Assembly (NCBI RefSeq): GCF_037190085.1
Contig: NZ_JBBCJO010000001.1
Coordinates: 248,001 to 312,000, forward strand
DNA length: 64,000 bases
Source of the DNA: Gemmatimonas aurantiaca
Lineage (GTDB): Bacteria; Gemmatimonadota; Gemmatimonadetes; Gemmatimonadales; Gemmatimonadaceae
Direction: 5' to 3'
The notes under the pieces are model-generated. The model was not told the origin of the DNA, made no database searches, and saw nothing but the letters and a program-made list of their open reading frames with translations. The number at the start of each line of letters is the position of its first letter. Positions within the stretch are counted from its first letter, which is position 1. A program made the translations under genes and the position numbers. Below, in pieces: positions 17,315 to 26,358 of the stretch.

Positions 17315-18226
17315 TCAGGCGAGCGCGGCGGCCTGGACCTGTTCCCAGGCGTGATAACTGGAACGCACGAGCGGGCCGCTTTCGACATGGCGGAAGCCCA
17401 GCTGCATGCCGACCTCGTAGAACCAGCGGAACTCTTCCGGCGTGACATAGCGGTCGAGTTCGATGTGGGAGTCGGACGGGCGCAGGTACTGACCCAGGGT
17501 CAGAATGTCGACGTCGACGGAGCGCAGATCCTTCATGACTTCCACGACTTCTTCGTTCGTCTCGCCCAGCCCGAGGATGATGCCCGTCTTCGTGGGAATG
17601 TCGGGCGCGATCCGCTTGGCGATGCGGAAGATCTCGAGCAGGCGGGGATACCGGCCGCCCGGTCGCGCCTTCTTGTACAGACGCGGGACGGTTTCGGTGT
17701 TGTGGTTGTAGATGTCCGGCCGCGCCTCGAGCACCGCACGGATGGAGTCTTCGTTTCCCTGGAAATCGGGCACGAGGACTTCCACCGAGCAGCCCGGAAG
17801 GCGCTGATGGATCTGCCGGATGGTCTCGGCGAAGATGTACGCGCCGAAGTCGGGGAGATCGTCCCGGTCGACCGAGGTGATGACGGCATGCCGGAGGTTC
17901 ATCTCGGCGATGGCCCGGGCAACACGCGAGGGTTCCTCGATGTCGTAGGCCGGGGGACGTCCGTGCGAGACGGCGCAGTAGGCGCAGTTCCGCGTACAGA
18001 CGCTGCCGAGGATCATGAAGGTGGCCGTACCGTGCTGCCAACACTCCCCGATGTTCGGGCAATGCGCTTCTTCGCACACCGAGTGCAGGTTGAGCTCCCG
18101 CATGAGGTGTTTGAGGCGGATGTAGTTCTCGCCGCCGGGCGCCTTCACCTTGAGCCACTGCGGTTTCCGCTCGGGGAGCGGATCGCGGCGGTGGCGCCCC
18201 ATGATCTGAACGAGTTGCTCGGCCAT
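17315..18226 (-). CDS. lipA: lipoyl synthase
   Basis: Radical-SAM enzyme that inserts two sulfurs into octanoyl groups on lipoyl domains. 303 residues. The auxiliary cluster is Cys51/Cys56/Cys62 (CEEAHCPNIGEC) and the SAM cluster is Cys77/Cys81/Cys84 (CTRNCAYC). The C-terminal RSSYHA supplies the serine ligand. It is the first gene of the pdh block, so lipoylation and its main substrate (PdhC) are expressed together. Upstream, on the minus strand, TACGAT near 18330 could serve as a -10, but I cannot fix a promoter. Confidence 0.97.
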   Translation of the reverse strand: MAEQLVQIMGRHRRDPLPERKPQWLKVKAPGGENYIRLKHLMRELNLHSVCEEAHCPNIGECWQHGTATFMILGSVCTRNCAYCAVSHGRPPAYDIEEPSRVARAIAEMNLRHAVITSVDRDDLPDFGAYIFAETIRQIHQRLPGCSVEVLVPDFQGNEDSIRAVLEARPDIYNHNTETVPRLYKKARPGGRYPRLLEIFRIAKRIAPDIPTKTGIILGLGETNEEVVEVMKDLRSVDVDILTLGQYLRPSDSHIELDRYVTPEEFRWFYEVGMQLGFRHVESGPLVRSSYHAWEQVQAAALA

Positions 18227-18418
18227 TCCTTGCCAGCGTGTGGCCTGGAGGGACGGAAACCCCTCCGGGACGTGAACTGGTGAAGCTAGTCCGTGGCCCC
18301 ATCCGGGGAAACAGCGGAGTAACCTTTTATCGTAAAATAGACAGAATCACAGGGGTGAGGAAACTTGTCCCGGCGGATAACGTAGTGTCAACGAACTTCT
18401 TCACGCGCTGAGGCGCTC

Positions 18419-18634
18419 ATGCTTCGCACTCTGTTTTCCGTCGGGATCATCGCGCTGATCGGCCTGGTGGCGCTCAAGCTCGTTTTCGGGCTGCTCGGGC
18501 CGCTGGTGGCGCTGTTGTTTGCTCTGCTCTGGCTCGCCCTGCGCATCCTGCTGGTGGGCGCGGTGGTGTATTTCGTCATCCGCATCGTGAGCCCGGCCAC
18601 GGCCGAGCGCATCGAGAGGGCGGTGCGGGGATAG
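18419..18634 (+). CDS. small membrane protein of unknown function
   Basis: 71 residues, almost entirely hydrophobic. One or two membrane segments (about 5-30 and 32-58) are followed by a short basic tail (ERIERAVRG). GAGG lies about 5 nt before the ATG, and the gene is divergent from lipA. No family recognised. The hydrophobic profile and good ribosome site support a real gene. Confidence 0.7.
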   Translation: MLRTLFSVGIIALIGLVALKLVFGLLGPLVALLFALLWLALRILLVGAVVYFVIRIVSPATAERIERAVRG

Positions 18635-18645
18635 CTGCGGGGAGC

Positions 18646-19001
18646 GGGCTCTGGCATCTGGCCTCCGATTTTCAGACGGGGTCAGAGGTCAGAGATCAGT
18701 CGGTCAGAACTGAGACGGCGATCGAATGATGAGAAATCAGACAACTACGATGTCAGAGATCTGAGCACTGGCGGTCGAGAGGATCGTGCGCGTCACTGGT
18801 ACCGCTGCCGGCCGCCTGCAGGGTCCCCGGGGGCGCGAAGCGCACCGCAAAACGCAGAACTTTCGCGTCAGAACTCAACCCGCGGACGAAGTGCTCGGAC
18901 TTCTGATTTCGTTGTTGTCTGATCTCTCATCATTCGATCGCCGTCTCAGTTCTGACTGGCTGATTTCTGACCTCTGACCCTGTCTGGAATCAGATGCCAG
19001 A
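18646..19001. repeat. dispersed inverted-repeat element, copy C
   Basis: The core at 18672-18986 is 315 bp, the same length as in copy A. The left arm (GGGGTCAGAGGTCAGAGATC) and right arm (TTCTGACCTCTGACCC) are inverse. Both contain the GATCGAATGATGAGA block or its complement (TCTCATCATTCGATC). The centre again holds a GCGCGAAGCGC-type hairpin. Lies 3' of the glycosyltransferase gene (ends 19024) and 3' of the small membrane gene (ends 18634). It fills the gene-free stretch 18635-19023; nothing else is recognised there. Confidence 0.85.
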
Positions 19002-19023
19002 ACGCGTGGCCCCCGCCGCCCCG

Positions 19024-21081
19024 TCACTCGAAATCGCCCTCGGGGCTGCCGTCCTGCTCCGGTCCGCCTTCCGATTCCCCGTCGCCACGTTCGCGTCGGC
19101 CCCGTGAGCGTCGGGCGCCGCCCCTCCGTCCGCGCCGGCCACGACGCCGAGGACGCTGTCCCAGGTCCTGCGTGAGCTCCTGCTCGTACTCCTCGGCCAG
19201 CCCGTCCACCGCGTCGTCTTCCACGTCATTGGTGGCGGCCAGGTCGGCATCGTCCCCGTCGCCGGCCGGGCTGGGGATGTCACCGTCGGTCGCGCCTTCT
19301 TCCCCGTTGCCGGATGCTCCACGACGGCGACGCCCCCGACGGCTGCGACGATTGCGCCGACGCTTTCGTGGGGCGTCTTCCTGATCGCCGTCGGCATCCA
19401 TTTCGGCGTCCGCTTCCGCGTCGGCATCGAACTCGTCGAGCGCCCCCGCATCCATGGCGTCGCTCGGTTCCTCCCCGGAACCGTCATCCACGGGCCGGTC
19501 ATCGGTGACCGCACGCTTCGCGATCGCGGCAGCGGGAGTATCCTGATCGTCGCCCTGCGTTGGGAACGCATCGGTAATCGGGGCGTCGGATTCGACGGGC
19601 TGGGCATCGGAGGCCGCTGAGGACCGATCGCGACGAACGTCGCTGATCTCCCGGTTCTCGCGGGCTTCACGAACATCGAGGACCTGTTCGAGCCGGTCCC
19701 GCCGTGGCGGTGGCGGCGCGAAGGGGTCGTCCAGTTCGAGGGCGGCATCGGCAGCCATGCGCGGCGACTCGTCGCGGCGTCCGGAACGGGTCGTTGCCGG
19801 CCGCTCATTGGCGCGTTCGGGCGTGCGCTCGATCCCACGCTCCGTCCTGCGCTCGGAGACTTCCTGTGGCGCCCGCTCGGCCGGGCGGGGCTCGGTGGTG
19901 CGTTCCTCGGCCTTGCGGGCCCGAGGCGCCCGCGGAGTCCGGGGCTCGCGTGTGGGCGGCTCCGCAGGATCGATGAGGGGGAGATCGGCAGCAACGACCG
20001 GCCGCTGCCGTTCCGCCGGGCGCTCGCGGCGCGAGGATCGCTCCGAGGACCGGTCTGCCGACCGCTCGGTTGGCCGCTCCGGACCGCCTCGATCGGGGGC
20101 AGCCGGGTCGATGGCCTCGCGCTCCCGGTTCCGCTGACGTTCACGACGTGATTCCGGCGGGGGAGCGCCGTCCAGTCCGCGGGTACCCTCACGCTCGCGC
20201 ACCTTCTCGCGCAGCCGTTCCACCGACAACTCGGGTTCGTCCCGTCGATCATGGCGACGGTCCTCACGCCGGTCTTCCCGGCGACGGCTGCCCCGCTGCT
20301 CCTCGCGGCCGCGACGGTCGTCGCCCCCTTCGGTCTCCGAGCCCACCACGGCACGCCGCCGGCGCGCCTGCCAGGCCCACTTGAGCACCGCGAGGCCATC
20401 GCGCATGGCCACCCGGCGCGTTTCCCGCATGCGCACGCCGTACGTGGGTTCCATGGGCACCGATTCGACCCGCCGGGCATACGGCGCCAGATGCAACAGC
20501 AGATCGGCATTGGCCGTCCAGCTGTCGCCACTGAGGAATGGCCCGTTGCCGGCGGCTCGCAGGGCATCCCGCAACGCGGCAATGCGCACCAGACGCATGG
20601 ACGCCGTCAGATCACGCACCTGATCCACCCGGACGAAGGGACGCATCGCCCAGTGCGCGGCCTTGAACAGGCGCTTCACCGGCACCGGTGCGTCGGCCAC
20701 CACGGTGCGTTCACCCACCACCAGATCGGCGCCGCCCTCGAAACGACGGGCGAACTCCGGCACCATGACCGGCGGATCGGTGAAATCGCCCTGCAGCAGC
20801 AGCACGGCGTCACGCCGCGGATACCGCGTGGCCTGCGCGATATGGCGCAGCAACGCGTCCGTCGCGCCGGCATACCCCAGATGCTCCCGCCCGCGCAGCA
20901 CCTTGACCGGCATGGCGCGCTCGTACTGCTCGGCCACCTCCGCCGTTTCGTCGGTGCTCGCGTCGTCGTAGACGACCACCTCGTATTCCCGGGGGAATTC
21001 GGCGAGGACCGTGCGGAGCCTCCAGAGCAGGACGCCGATGGTGGCAACCTCGTTGTGTGCGGGGATGGCGAGGTAGAGCAC
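19024..21081 (-). CDS. family 2 glycosyltransferase with long charged, disordered C-terminal tail
   Basis: Residues 1 to about 235 form a GT-A glycosyltransferase of the dolichol-phosphate-mannose-synthase/family 2 type. Family blocks are AIPAHNEVATIGVLL, VVVYDDASTDET (nucleotide-sugar and metal site), LLLQGDFTDPP and FLSGDSWTANAD. The remaining about 450 residues are a low-complexity tail of Arg/Glu/Asp-rich stretches, then an acidic block (FDADAEADAEMDADGD). Two RG-rich basic patches (RNRRSRRGRRRRG, RRRGRRGRRGGARR) lie near the end. No membrane segment is visible, so acceptor and location are unknown. The tail resembles RNA-binding disordered regions of RNase E-type proteins. The fused frame is continuous, without a stop between the parts. 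Confidence 0.85.
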   Translation of the reverse strand: MLYLAIPAHNEVATIGVLLWRLRTVLAEFPREYEVVVYDDASTDETAEVAEQYERAMPVKVLRGREHLGYAGATDALLRHIAQATRYPRRDAVLLLQGDFTDPPVMVPEFARRFEGGADLVVGERTVVADAPVPVKRLFKAAHWAMRPFVRVDQVRDLTASMRLVRIAALRDALRAAGNGPFLSGDSWTANADLLLHLAPYARRVESVPMEPTYGVRMRETRRVAMRDGLAVLKWAWQARRRRAVVGSETEGGDDRRGREEQRGSRRREDRREDRRHDRRDEPELSVERLREKVREREGTRGLDGAPPPESRRERQRNREREAIDPAAPDRGGPERPTERSADRSSERSSRRERPAERQRPVVAADLPLIDPAEPPTREPRTPRAPRARKAEERTTEPRPAERAPQEVSERRTERGIERTPERANERPATTRSGRRDESPRMAADAALELDDPFAPPPPRRDRLEQVLDVREARENREISDVRRDRSSAASDAQPVESDAPITDAFPTQGDDQDTPAAAIAKRAVTDDRPVDDGSGEEPSDAMDAGALDEFDADAEADAEMDADGDQEDAPRKRRRNRRSRRGRRRRGASGNGEEGATDGDIPSPAGDGDDADLAATNDVEDDAVDGLAEEYEQELTQDLGQRPRRRGRRGRRGGARRSRGRRERGDGESEGGPEQDGSPEGDFE

Positions 21082-21233
21082 GGGACCGGTTGCGGGGACG
21101 GAGATGCCCGGGAGAAACCCTGGGCGTGGGCGACAGGTCGATAATAACAGCAGAGGGCCGCCGGTGGTGCTGTTCCACGGTTCGGACAGGCCGTGGCCCT
21201 CCCGCGCCGCGCGGGTTCTCGTACTTTCCTCCC

Positions 21234-21824
21234 ATGTTCGACGAGCTCCGCGACGCGCTTGGCGCGTTCTCCCACCGCCTCGACCCCGACGAGCGCCGCC
21301 GCGCCACCCACGGGATGCGCGAGGCCCTCGTGCATGCCCGGCTGGCGCTGAAAGACCTGACGGCGGCCGTCGGGGCCACCAGCACCCGCCTCCAGGCCGA
21401 ACGCGCCGAACTGGAAACGGTCCGGCGTCGCCTGGGGTATGCCGCGGAGATCGACGATCACGAGACCGTGGCCATCGCCGAGCGGTTCGCGACGCAACAT
21501 GCGGAAAAGGTGGCGATGCTGGAGACGAAGTTGATGGCGCAGCAGCAGGAACTCACGGTCACCGAACGGGAGTACGAAGCCATGCGCGTCGAACTGCGTC
21601 GGGTGATGTCGGGATTGCCGGCGCAGGACGCCGCCGCCTCACCCGAGGCTGCGGCGGCCCGTGAGATCGACGAGTTGCTCGGGGACATGCCATCGGCAGG
21701 ACCTCCGGGCAGCGCCGCGGGCACCGCTTCGGGCGCCACCGCGCCGCCGCGCCGCAGCCGTGCCGAACGGGAGGCCGATGCCGACGCCCGTCTCGCGGAT
21801 CTGAAGCGTCGCATGGGGAAGTGA
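21234..21824 (+). CDS. coiled-coil protein of unknown function
   Basis: 196 residues from ATG 21234 (MFDELRDALGAF). Residues about 50-130 form an Ala/Glu/Arg-rich heptad region (TRLQAERAELETVRRRL, KLMAQQQELTVTEREYEAM). A Pro/Ala linker and a basic end (LADLKRRMGK) follow. No signal peptide. Its stop overlaps the GTG start of the next gene (GTGA), so the two are probably co-expressed and perhaps act together at the envelope. I do not recognise a family. Open frame upstream of 21234 is not conserved-looking. Confidence 0.75.
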   Translation: MFDELRDALGAFSHRLDPDERRRATHGMREALVHARLALKDLTAAVGATSTRLQAERAELETVRRRLGYAAEIDDHETVAIAERFATQHAEKVAMLETKLMAQQQELTVTEREYEAMRVELRRVMSGLPAQDAAASPEAAAAREIDELLGDMPSAGPPGSAAGTASGATAPPRRSRAEREADADARLADLKRRMGK

Positions 21825-23647
21825 GCCGAACACCCGTGCCGATGGTCTGTGCTCGTCTCTCCTTCGCCTCGCGCGGCACGTTGTGTGCGGCGCTGTGTAC
21901 CGCCGTGAGCGCGCTCTTCACGCCGCGGGATGGCAGTGCGCAGAATGCGCGCCCCGATTCCGCGCGCCCCCGTCCGCGCCCGACGTCGAGTCAGGGGCGT
22001 CTGGCGGTCACGGGATGCTCGGGGCAGCCGATCAGCGATATCGTCATTCTTTCGCAGCCACCGTTCAAGGACCGTCTGCCCGCGCAACTCGAGTGGGGGC
22101 GGACGCTCGCGCGTACACTCCACATGGAGACCCGCGACGACGTCATCCGCAGATTCCTGCTGTTCAAGATCGGGGATGCCTGCAATCAGATCAAACGGGC
22201 GGAATCCGAACGCATTCTGCGTGCGCAGCCGTTCATCGTCGATGCGCGCATTCGTGCTTACGACGACGAGAAGGGCGGTGTGCGGCTCGAAGTCGAGACC
22301 CGCGACGATTTCACGCTGATCCTGGAGCCGCGGGTGCGCGCCTCGTCGCCGCAATTCCGCGGTATCCGGCTCGGCGATGCCAATGTCAACGGATCGGCCA
22401 AGCTGGCCGCGGCCGAATGGCGGGACGGGTTGGCGTACAACGACGTGTGGGGCGTCGAGTACAGCGACTATCAGTTCGGCGGAGGACGCAACGAACTGCA
22501 TGCGGTGGCGCGTCGCAATACGTTCGGCCAGCGTCTGGAACTCGAGGTGGTGCGTCCCTACTACACCGACCTCCAGCGATTCGCGTGGCAGGCATTCATC
22601 GGCGGCACGCGCGATCCGCAACGCCTGTTCCGCTCGGGGTATCCCGACAACGCCGTGAACGTGAGTCGACGCTACAGCAATCTCAGTGCGCTGGCGCGCG
22701 TGGGACCGGTGGGTCGTCTCAAACTGATCGGCCTGTCGCTGACACGCGAACAGACGCACGCGGATTCGAACACGATCATGCTCACGCCGGAAGGGGTGCG
22801 ACCCGACACGATCAAGGCGGCACCGCTCGATTTCCGTCGGCAGAATGTGGCGCGGGTGAATCTGCTGGTCGGCATGCGCGCCATCCGTTTCGTGACGGTG
22901 CAGGGCTTCGATGCGCTCACGGGTACGCAGGACGTCCGCGTGGGCGCCCAGGTGGGACTCGTGGGTGGACAATCGGTGCGTCTGGGGCCGGACTACGACA
23001 GCGATCGCTTCTTCTCGTCGAACATCTACATCGGCGCGGGCAACGAGCAGTGGTTCATGGCGGTACAGGGCATCACCGAAGCCCGCTACGATCTCGAGGC
23101 GCAACGCCTGCGGAACATCATCAGCAGCGGTCATGCCGCGTGGTATTTTCGCCCCGCCATTCGCCAGACCACGATTCTCGAAGCCAATTGGGCGACGGGA
23201 CGGCGCATGCAAAGCCCGTTTCAGGTGTCGCTGGCCGACCCGGATGGCGGAGTGATGGGTCATCGCGCTTCGCGGGACCCCGGTGCCCGCCGCCTCGTGC
23301 TGCGCGGCGAGCAGCGTCTGGTCGTGCCCACGCGCTTCAATGTGGCGGACATGGGCCTGGCCGCCTTCGTCGAAGCGGGACGACTGTGGGCGGAGCGATC
23401 GGTCCCCTATTCGGTGGACTCTCCCTGGCGCGGCGCGGTGGGAGTGTCGGTGCTTGCCGCCGTGCCGCCGCGGTCCCGTCGTCTCTGGCGCCTCGATCTT
23501 GGCGTGCCGGTCTCGAGCGATCCCCGGCGGCGCTTCGAGATGCGCATCACGAGCTTCGATCGGAGCCGCACATTCTGGCGCGAACCCAACGATGTGACGA
23601 TCTCGAGAGAAAGGACGGCGCCGTCCAGTTTGTTTACCTGGCCCTGA
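21821..23647 (+). CDS. outer-membrane beta-barrel protein (POTRA/Omp85-like architecture)
   Basis: 608 residues from GTG 21821, overlapping the previous stop; ATG 21842 is the alternative. A signal peptide ends near GSAQ. Residues about 70-170 look like a POTRA-type module (TRDDVIRRFLLFKIGDACN, ERILRAQPFIVDARIRAYDDEKGGVRLEVETRD), as in BamA/TamA relatives. The rest is alternating polar/hydrophobic strand sequence with many aromatic residues, ending in a short strand. The exact family is not assigned. A role in outer-membrane assembly or transport is inferred from architecture alone. Confidence 0.72.
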   Translation: MSRTPVPMVCARLSFASRGTLCAALCTAVSALFTPRDGSAQNARPDSARPRPRPTSSQGRLAVTGCSGQPISDIVILSQPPFKDRLPAQLEWGRTLARTLHMETRDDVIRRFLLFKIGDACNQIKRAESERILRAQPFIVDARIRAYDDEKGGVRLEVETRDDFTLILEPRVRASSPQFRGIRLGDANVNGSAKLAAAEWRDGLAYNDVWGVEYSDYQFGGGRNELHAVARRNTFGQRLELEVVRPYYTDLQRFAWQAFIGGTRDPQRLFRSGYPDNAVNVSRRYSNLSALARVGPVGRLKLIGLSLTREQTHADSNTIMLTPEGVRPDTIKAAPLDFRRQNVARVNLLVGMRAIRFVTVQGFDALTGTQDVRVGAQVGLVGGQSVRLGPDYDSDRFFSSNIYIGAGNEQWFMAVQGITEARYDLEAQRLRNIISSGHAAWYFRPAIRQTTILEANWATGRRMQSPFQVSLADPDGGVMGHRASRDPGARRLVLRGEQRLVVPTRFNVADMGLAAFVEAGRLWAERSVPYSVDSPWRGAVGVSVLAAVPPRSRRLWRLDLGVPVSSDPRRRFEMRITSFDRSRTFWREPNDVTISRERTAPSSLFTWP

Positions 23648-23658
23648 GGAATGCGGAT

Positions 23659-23798
23659 GGGCGCCGAAGGCGCCTTTTATATCAAGAGGGAGCAGGAGGG
23701 AGCTGATCAGGAAGGAGATCGATAGCAACAGCTATGAATCTCCTTCCTGGCCAACTCCTCCCTGCTCCCTCTTGAAACAGAAGGCGCCTTCGGCGCCC
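23659..23798. repeat. 140-bp palindromic element between convergent genes
   Basis: The two ends are exact inverses (GGGCGCCGAAGGCGCC / GGCGCCTTCGGCGCCC). Inner arms are imperfect inverses (AAGAGGGAGCAGGAGGGAG against CTCCTCCCTGCTCCCTCTT). The spacer holds ATAGCAACAGCTAT. It lies between the stops of the barrel gene (23647) and the peptide carrier (23810), so it may act as a bidirectional terminator. A diverged half-copy lies near 52880-52927. Confidence 0.85.
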
Positions 23799-23809
23799 GT
23801 CCTCTTTAC

Positions 23810-25360
23810 TCAGGCTCCCGTTTCGTCCCGCACCCCCGCCATCATCCTCCGGATCGGCACGATCATGATCCCCAGGATCGCCGTCGAGATGAACAGCGCG
23901 ATCGCCGTGCCGCTGAACACCGCCGGCGTCTGTTCCAGCTTGCTGGGGTCCACATGCCCGCCGACGAGACCGGCCACGAGATTGCCCACCGACGCCGCGA
24001 GGAACCAGATGCCCATCATCTGTCCCACATACCGGCGTGGTGACAGCTTCGTCATCGACGACAATCCCACGGGACTCAGGAACAGCTCGCCGGCAGTCTG
24101 GAAGAAGTAGCTCGCAATGAGCCACCACGGCGCAACGAGGACCGTGCCGCCGCTGGCGAGCACACGATTCGCGGCGAAGACCATGAGCAGGAAACCCACC
24201 CCGGCGAGCGCGAGTCCGATCGCGAACTTGGTGGGACTCGACAGATCGATCTTCCGCGCGGCGAGCACGCCCCACATGACGGCGAACAGCGGCGAGAGCA
24301 GGATGATGAACGCCGAATTCACCGACTGGAACCATGTGGCCGGCATCTCGAAGCCGAACAGATTGCGATCGGTGAAATCGTTCGCGAACAATTGCAGCGA
24401 CGTGGGTGCCTGCTCGAACGCGGCCCAGAAAATGGCGGCGAACACGAAGAGCACGAAGATCACCGCGCTGCGTTTCTTCTCCGCGACGGTGAGGCCGCCG
24501 AAGGCGAAGATGTAGGCGAAAAACGCCACGGCGAGTCCGACGAGCACGAACGTCATCGCCCCGCCCACGGCCAGCGGATCGATGGTGATGATGCCGAGCG
24601 CCGCCAGCGCGAACACCAGCGCGAGCACGGCGAGTCCGCCCAGTGTGGTCTTCTTCACCTGGCTTTCGCGACGCGCCTGTACCGTGGGGTCGGGATCGCG
24701 CACGATATCGCCACCGATCGTGCCGAGCAGCCGGGGCGCGAAGAGCCAGAAACCGATCAGGCCGAACGCCATGCCGATCCCTGCGGCGCCGAACCCCCAG
24801 TGCCAGCTCACCCGTTCACCGAGATATCCGGTCACCAACTGCCCGATGAACGCACCGGTGTTGATGCCCATGTAGAAGATCGAGAATCCGGCATCGCGGC
24901 GGGCGCCGCCTTCCGGATACAGATCGCCGACGATGGCCGAGATGTTCGGCTTGAGCAGTCCCGTGCCGAGCACGATCAGAATGAGACCGAGGAAGAAGAA
25001 CGGTTTGCCCATTCCCTCCCCCGCGAAACCGGAAATGCCGATCGCCAGATGGCCGCAGGTGATGAAGACGGCGCCCACCAGAATGGCCCGACGCAATCCG
25101 AGCCACCGATCGGCCACCCATCCGCCGGGCAGCGACGCGAGGTACACGCAGGCTGCGTAGATGCCCACGATGGTCGACGCCTGCGTGCGTTCGAATCCGA
25201 ATCCACCCTTGGCGAGGGCGGCCGACATGAACAGCACGAGCAGCGGCCGCAGCCCGTAGTAGGAGAAGCGCTCCCACATCTCGGTCGTGAACAGCAGACC
25301 GAGTCCCTTGGGATGACCGAAGAACGAATGGTCCTGACTTGGTGCGACGGGAGAAGTCAC
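23810..25360 (-). CDS. proton-coupled peptide transporter (POT/PTR2 family)
   Basis: Major-facilitator carrier for di-/tripeptides driven by protons; inner membrane. 516 residues from GTG 25360, which overlaps the stop of the preceding ATPase gene (GTGA). POT signatures TEMWERFSYYG (the ExxER-type helix 1 motif) and LPGGWVADRWLGLR are clear. ILIVLGTGLLKPNISAIVGDLY follows, with about 12-14 hydrophobic segments. Sitting last in an oligopeptide ABC operon, it suggests two energy sources for the same substrates. The upstream in-frame extension to 25477 overlaps the ATPase gene and is not family-like. Confidence 0.93.
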   Translation of the reverse strand: MTSPVAPSQDHSFFGHPKGLGLLFTTEMWERFSYYGLRPLLVLFMSAALAKGGFGFERTQASTIVGIYAACVYLASLPGGWVADRWLGLRRAILVGAVFITCGHLAIGISGFAGEGMGKPFFFLGLILIVLGTGLLKPNISAIVGDLYPEGGARRDAGFSIFYMGINTGAFIGQLVTGYLGERVSWHWGFGAAGIGMAFGLIGFWLFAPRLLGTIGGDIVRDPDPTVQARRESQVKKTTLGGLAVLALVFALAALGIITIDPLAVGGAMTFVLVGLAVAFFAYIFAFGGLTVAEKKRSAVIFVLFVFAAIFWAAFEQAPTSLQLFANDFTDRNLFGFEMPATWFQSVNSAFIILLSPLFAVMWGVLAARKIDLSSPTKFAIGLALAGVGFLLMVFAANRVLASGGTVLVAPWWLIASYFFQTAGELFLSPVGLSSMTKLSPRRYVGQMMGIWFLAASVGNLVAGLVGGHVDPSKLEQTPAVFSGTAIALFISTAILGIMIVPIRRMMAGVRDETGA

Positions 25361-26358
25361 GTGGCGGGGACCGGAGTGGAAGGTTCCTTGAGGCAGGCGA
25401 CGAAGTGACCGGGACTCTTCTCTTCGAGCGGAGGCACGAGCTGGGTGCAGGCCGCATCCTTCAGCGGATGGGGACACCGCGGATGGAACACACAGCCGCG
25501 TGGTGGGTTGGCGGGTGACGGTGGGTCGCCGGGAAGCAGGATACGTTGCCGCGCGGCACCCGGTTCCGGAACCGGCACTGCGGAGAGCAGGGCTTTGGTG
25601 TAGGGCATTCGCGGCGTCCCGAACAACGCCCGGCGCGGCGCCAGTTCCACGATACGACCCAGATACATCACGGCCACACGATCCGCCATATGCGCCACCA
25701 CCGCCAGGTCGTGCGCGATGAAGAGATAGGCGAGGCCACGATCGCGCTGCAGATCCTGCAGCAGATTCACCACCTGCGCCTGCACACTCACGTCGAGTGC
25801 CGACACGGGTTCGTCGCAGACGATGAAGCGCGGCTCCACAGCCAGCGCACGCGCGATGCCGATGCGCTGTCGCTGTCCACCGGAAAATTCGTGCGGGTAG
25901 CGCGCCGCATACTCCGGACGCAAGCCCACTTCATCCAGCAGACGGGCCACGCGGCGATCGGCCTCCGCGCCTTCGGCCAGGTGATGCACGATGAGCCCTT
26001 CACGGATGGCCGCACCGACTGTCATGCGGGGATTGAGCGATCCGTAGGGATCCTGAAACACGATCTGCAGGTGCCGGCGCATGCGCCGCAGGGCTTCTCC
26101 ACGCAGCGCGAGCAGATCCGTACCGTCGAAATGCACGCTGCCGCTGGTGGGTTCGATAAGACGCAGGAGCGTGCGACCGGTCGTGGTCTTGCCGCACCCG
26201 GATTCTCCCACCAGCGCCAGCGTCTCGCCGGCCGCCACATCGAACGACACATCGTCCACGGCTTTCACCGCACCCGTCACCCGCTGCAGCAGTCCCGTAC
26301 GGATCGGGAAGTGTTTGGTGAGATGACGAACCGAAACGAGAGGCGCCGCCGTGCTCAT
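25357..26358 (-). CDS. oligopeptide/dipeptide ABC transporter ATPase (OppF/DppF type)
   Basis: 333 residues from ATG 26358, overlapping the previous stop (ATGA). Walker A is GESGCGKTTT, signature is FSGGQRQRIGIARAL, and Walker B is FIVCDEPVSALDVS. The C-terminal Cys-rich extension (GCVFHPRCPHP) is typical of the oligopeptide subfamily. It energises uptake with its partner ATPase and the two permeases upstream. Part of a tightly overlapping operon. Confidence 0.95.
   Translation of the reverse strand: MSTAAPLVSVRHLTKHFPIRTGLLQRVTGAVKAVDDVSFDVAAGETLALVGESGCGKTTTGRTLLRLIEPTSGSVHFDGTDLLALRGEALRRMRRHLQIVFQDPYGSLNPRMTVGAAIREGLIVHHLAEGAEADRRVARLLDEVGLRPEYAARYPHEFSGGQRQRIGIARALAVEPRFIVCDEPVSALDVSVQAQVVNLLQDLQRDRGLAYLFIAHDLAVVAHMADRVAVMYLGRIVELAPRRALFGTPRMPYTKALLSAVPVPEPGAARQRILLPGDPPSPANPPRGCVFHPRCPHPLKDAACTQLVPPLEEKSPGHFVACLKEPSTPVPAT

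Noticed and set aside
16163..18283. Plus-strand open frame of about 706 codons over pdhA and lipA
   Set aside because: Antisense to two highly conserved enzymes; high GC leaves long spurious frames.
18990..20582. Alternative minus frame of about 530 codons within the glycosyltransferase tail
   Set aside because: Frame-shifted reading of low-complexity GC-rich DNA. The other frame continues from an intact GT2 domain.
21458..23728. Minus-strand open frame of about 756 codons over the coiled-coil and barrel genes
   Set aside because: The plus frames have a signal peptide, POTRA-like module, heptads and start/stop coupling; the minus frame matches nothing.
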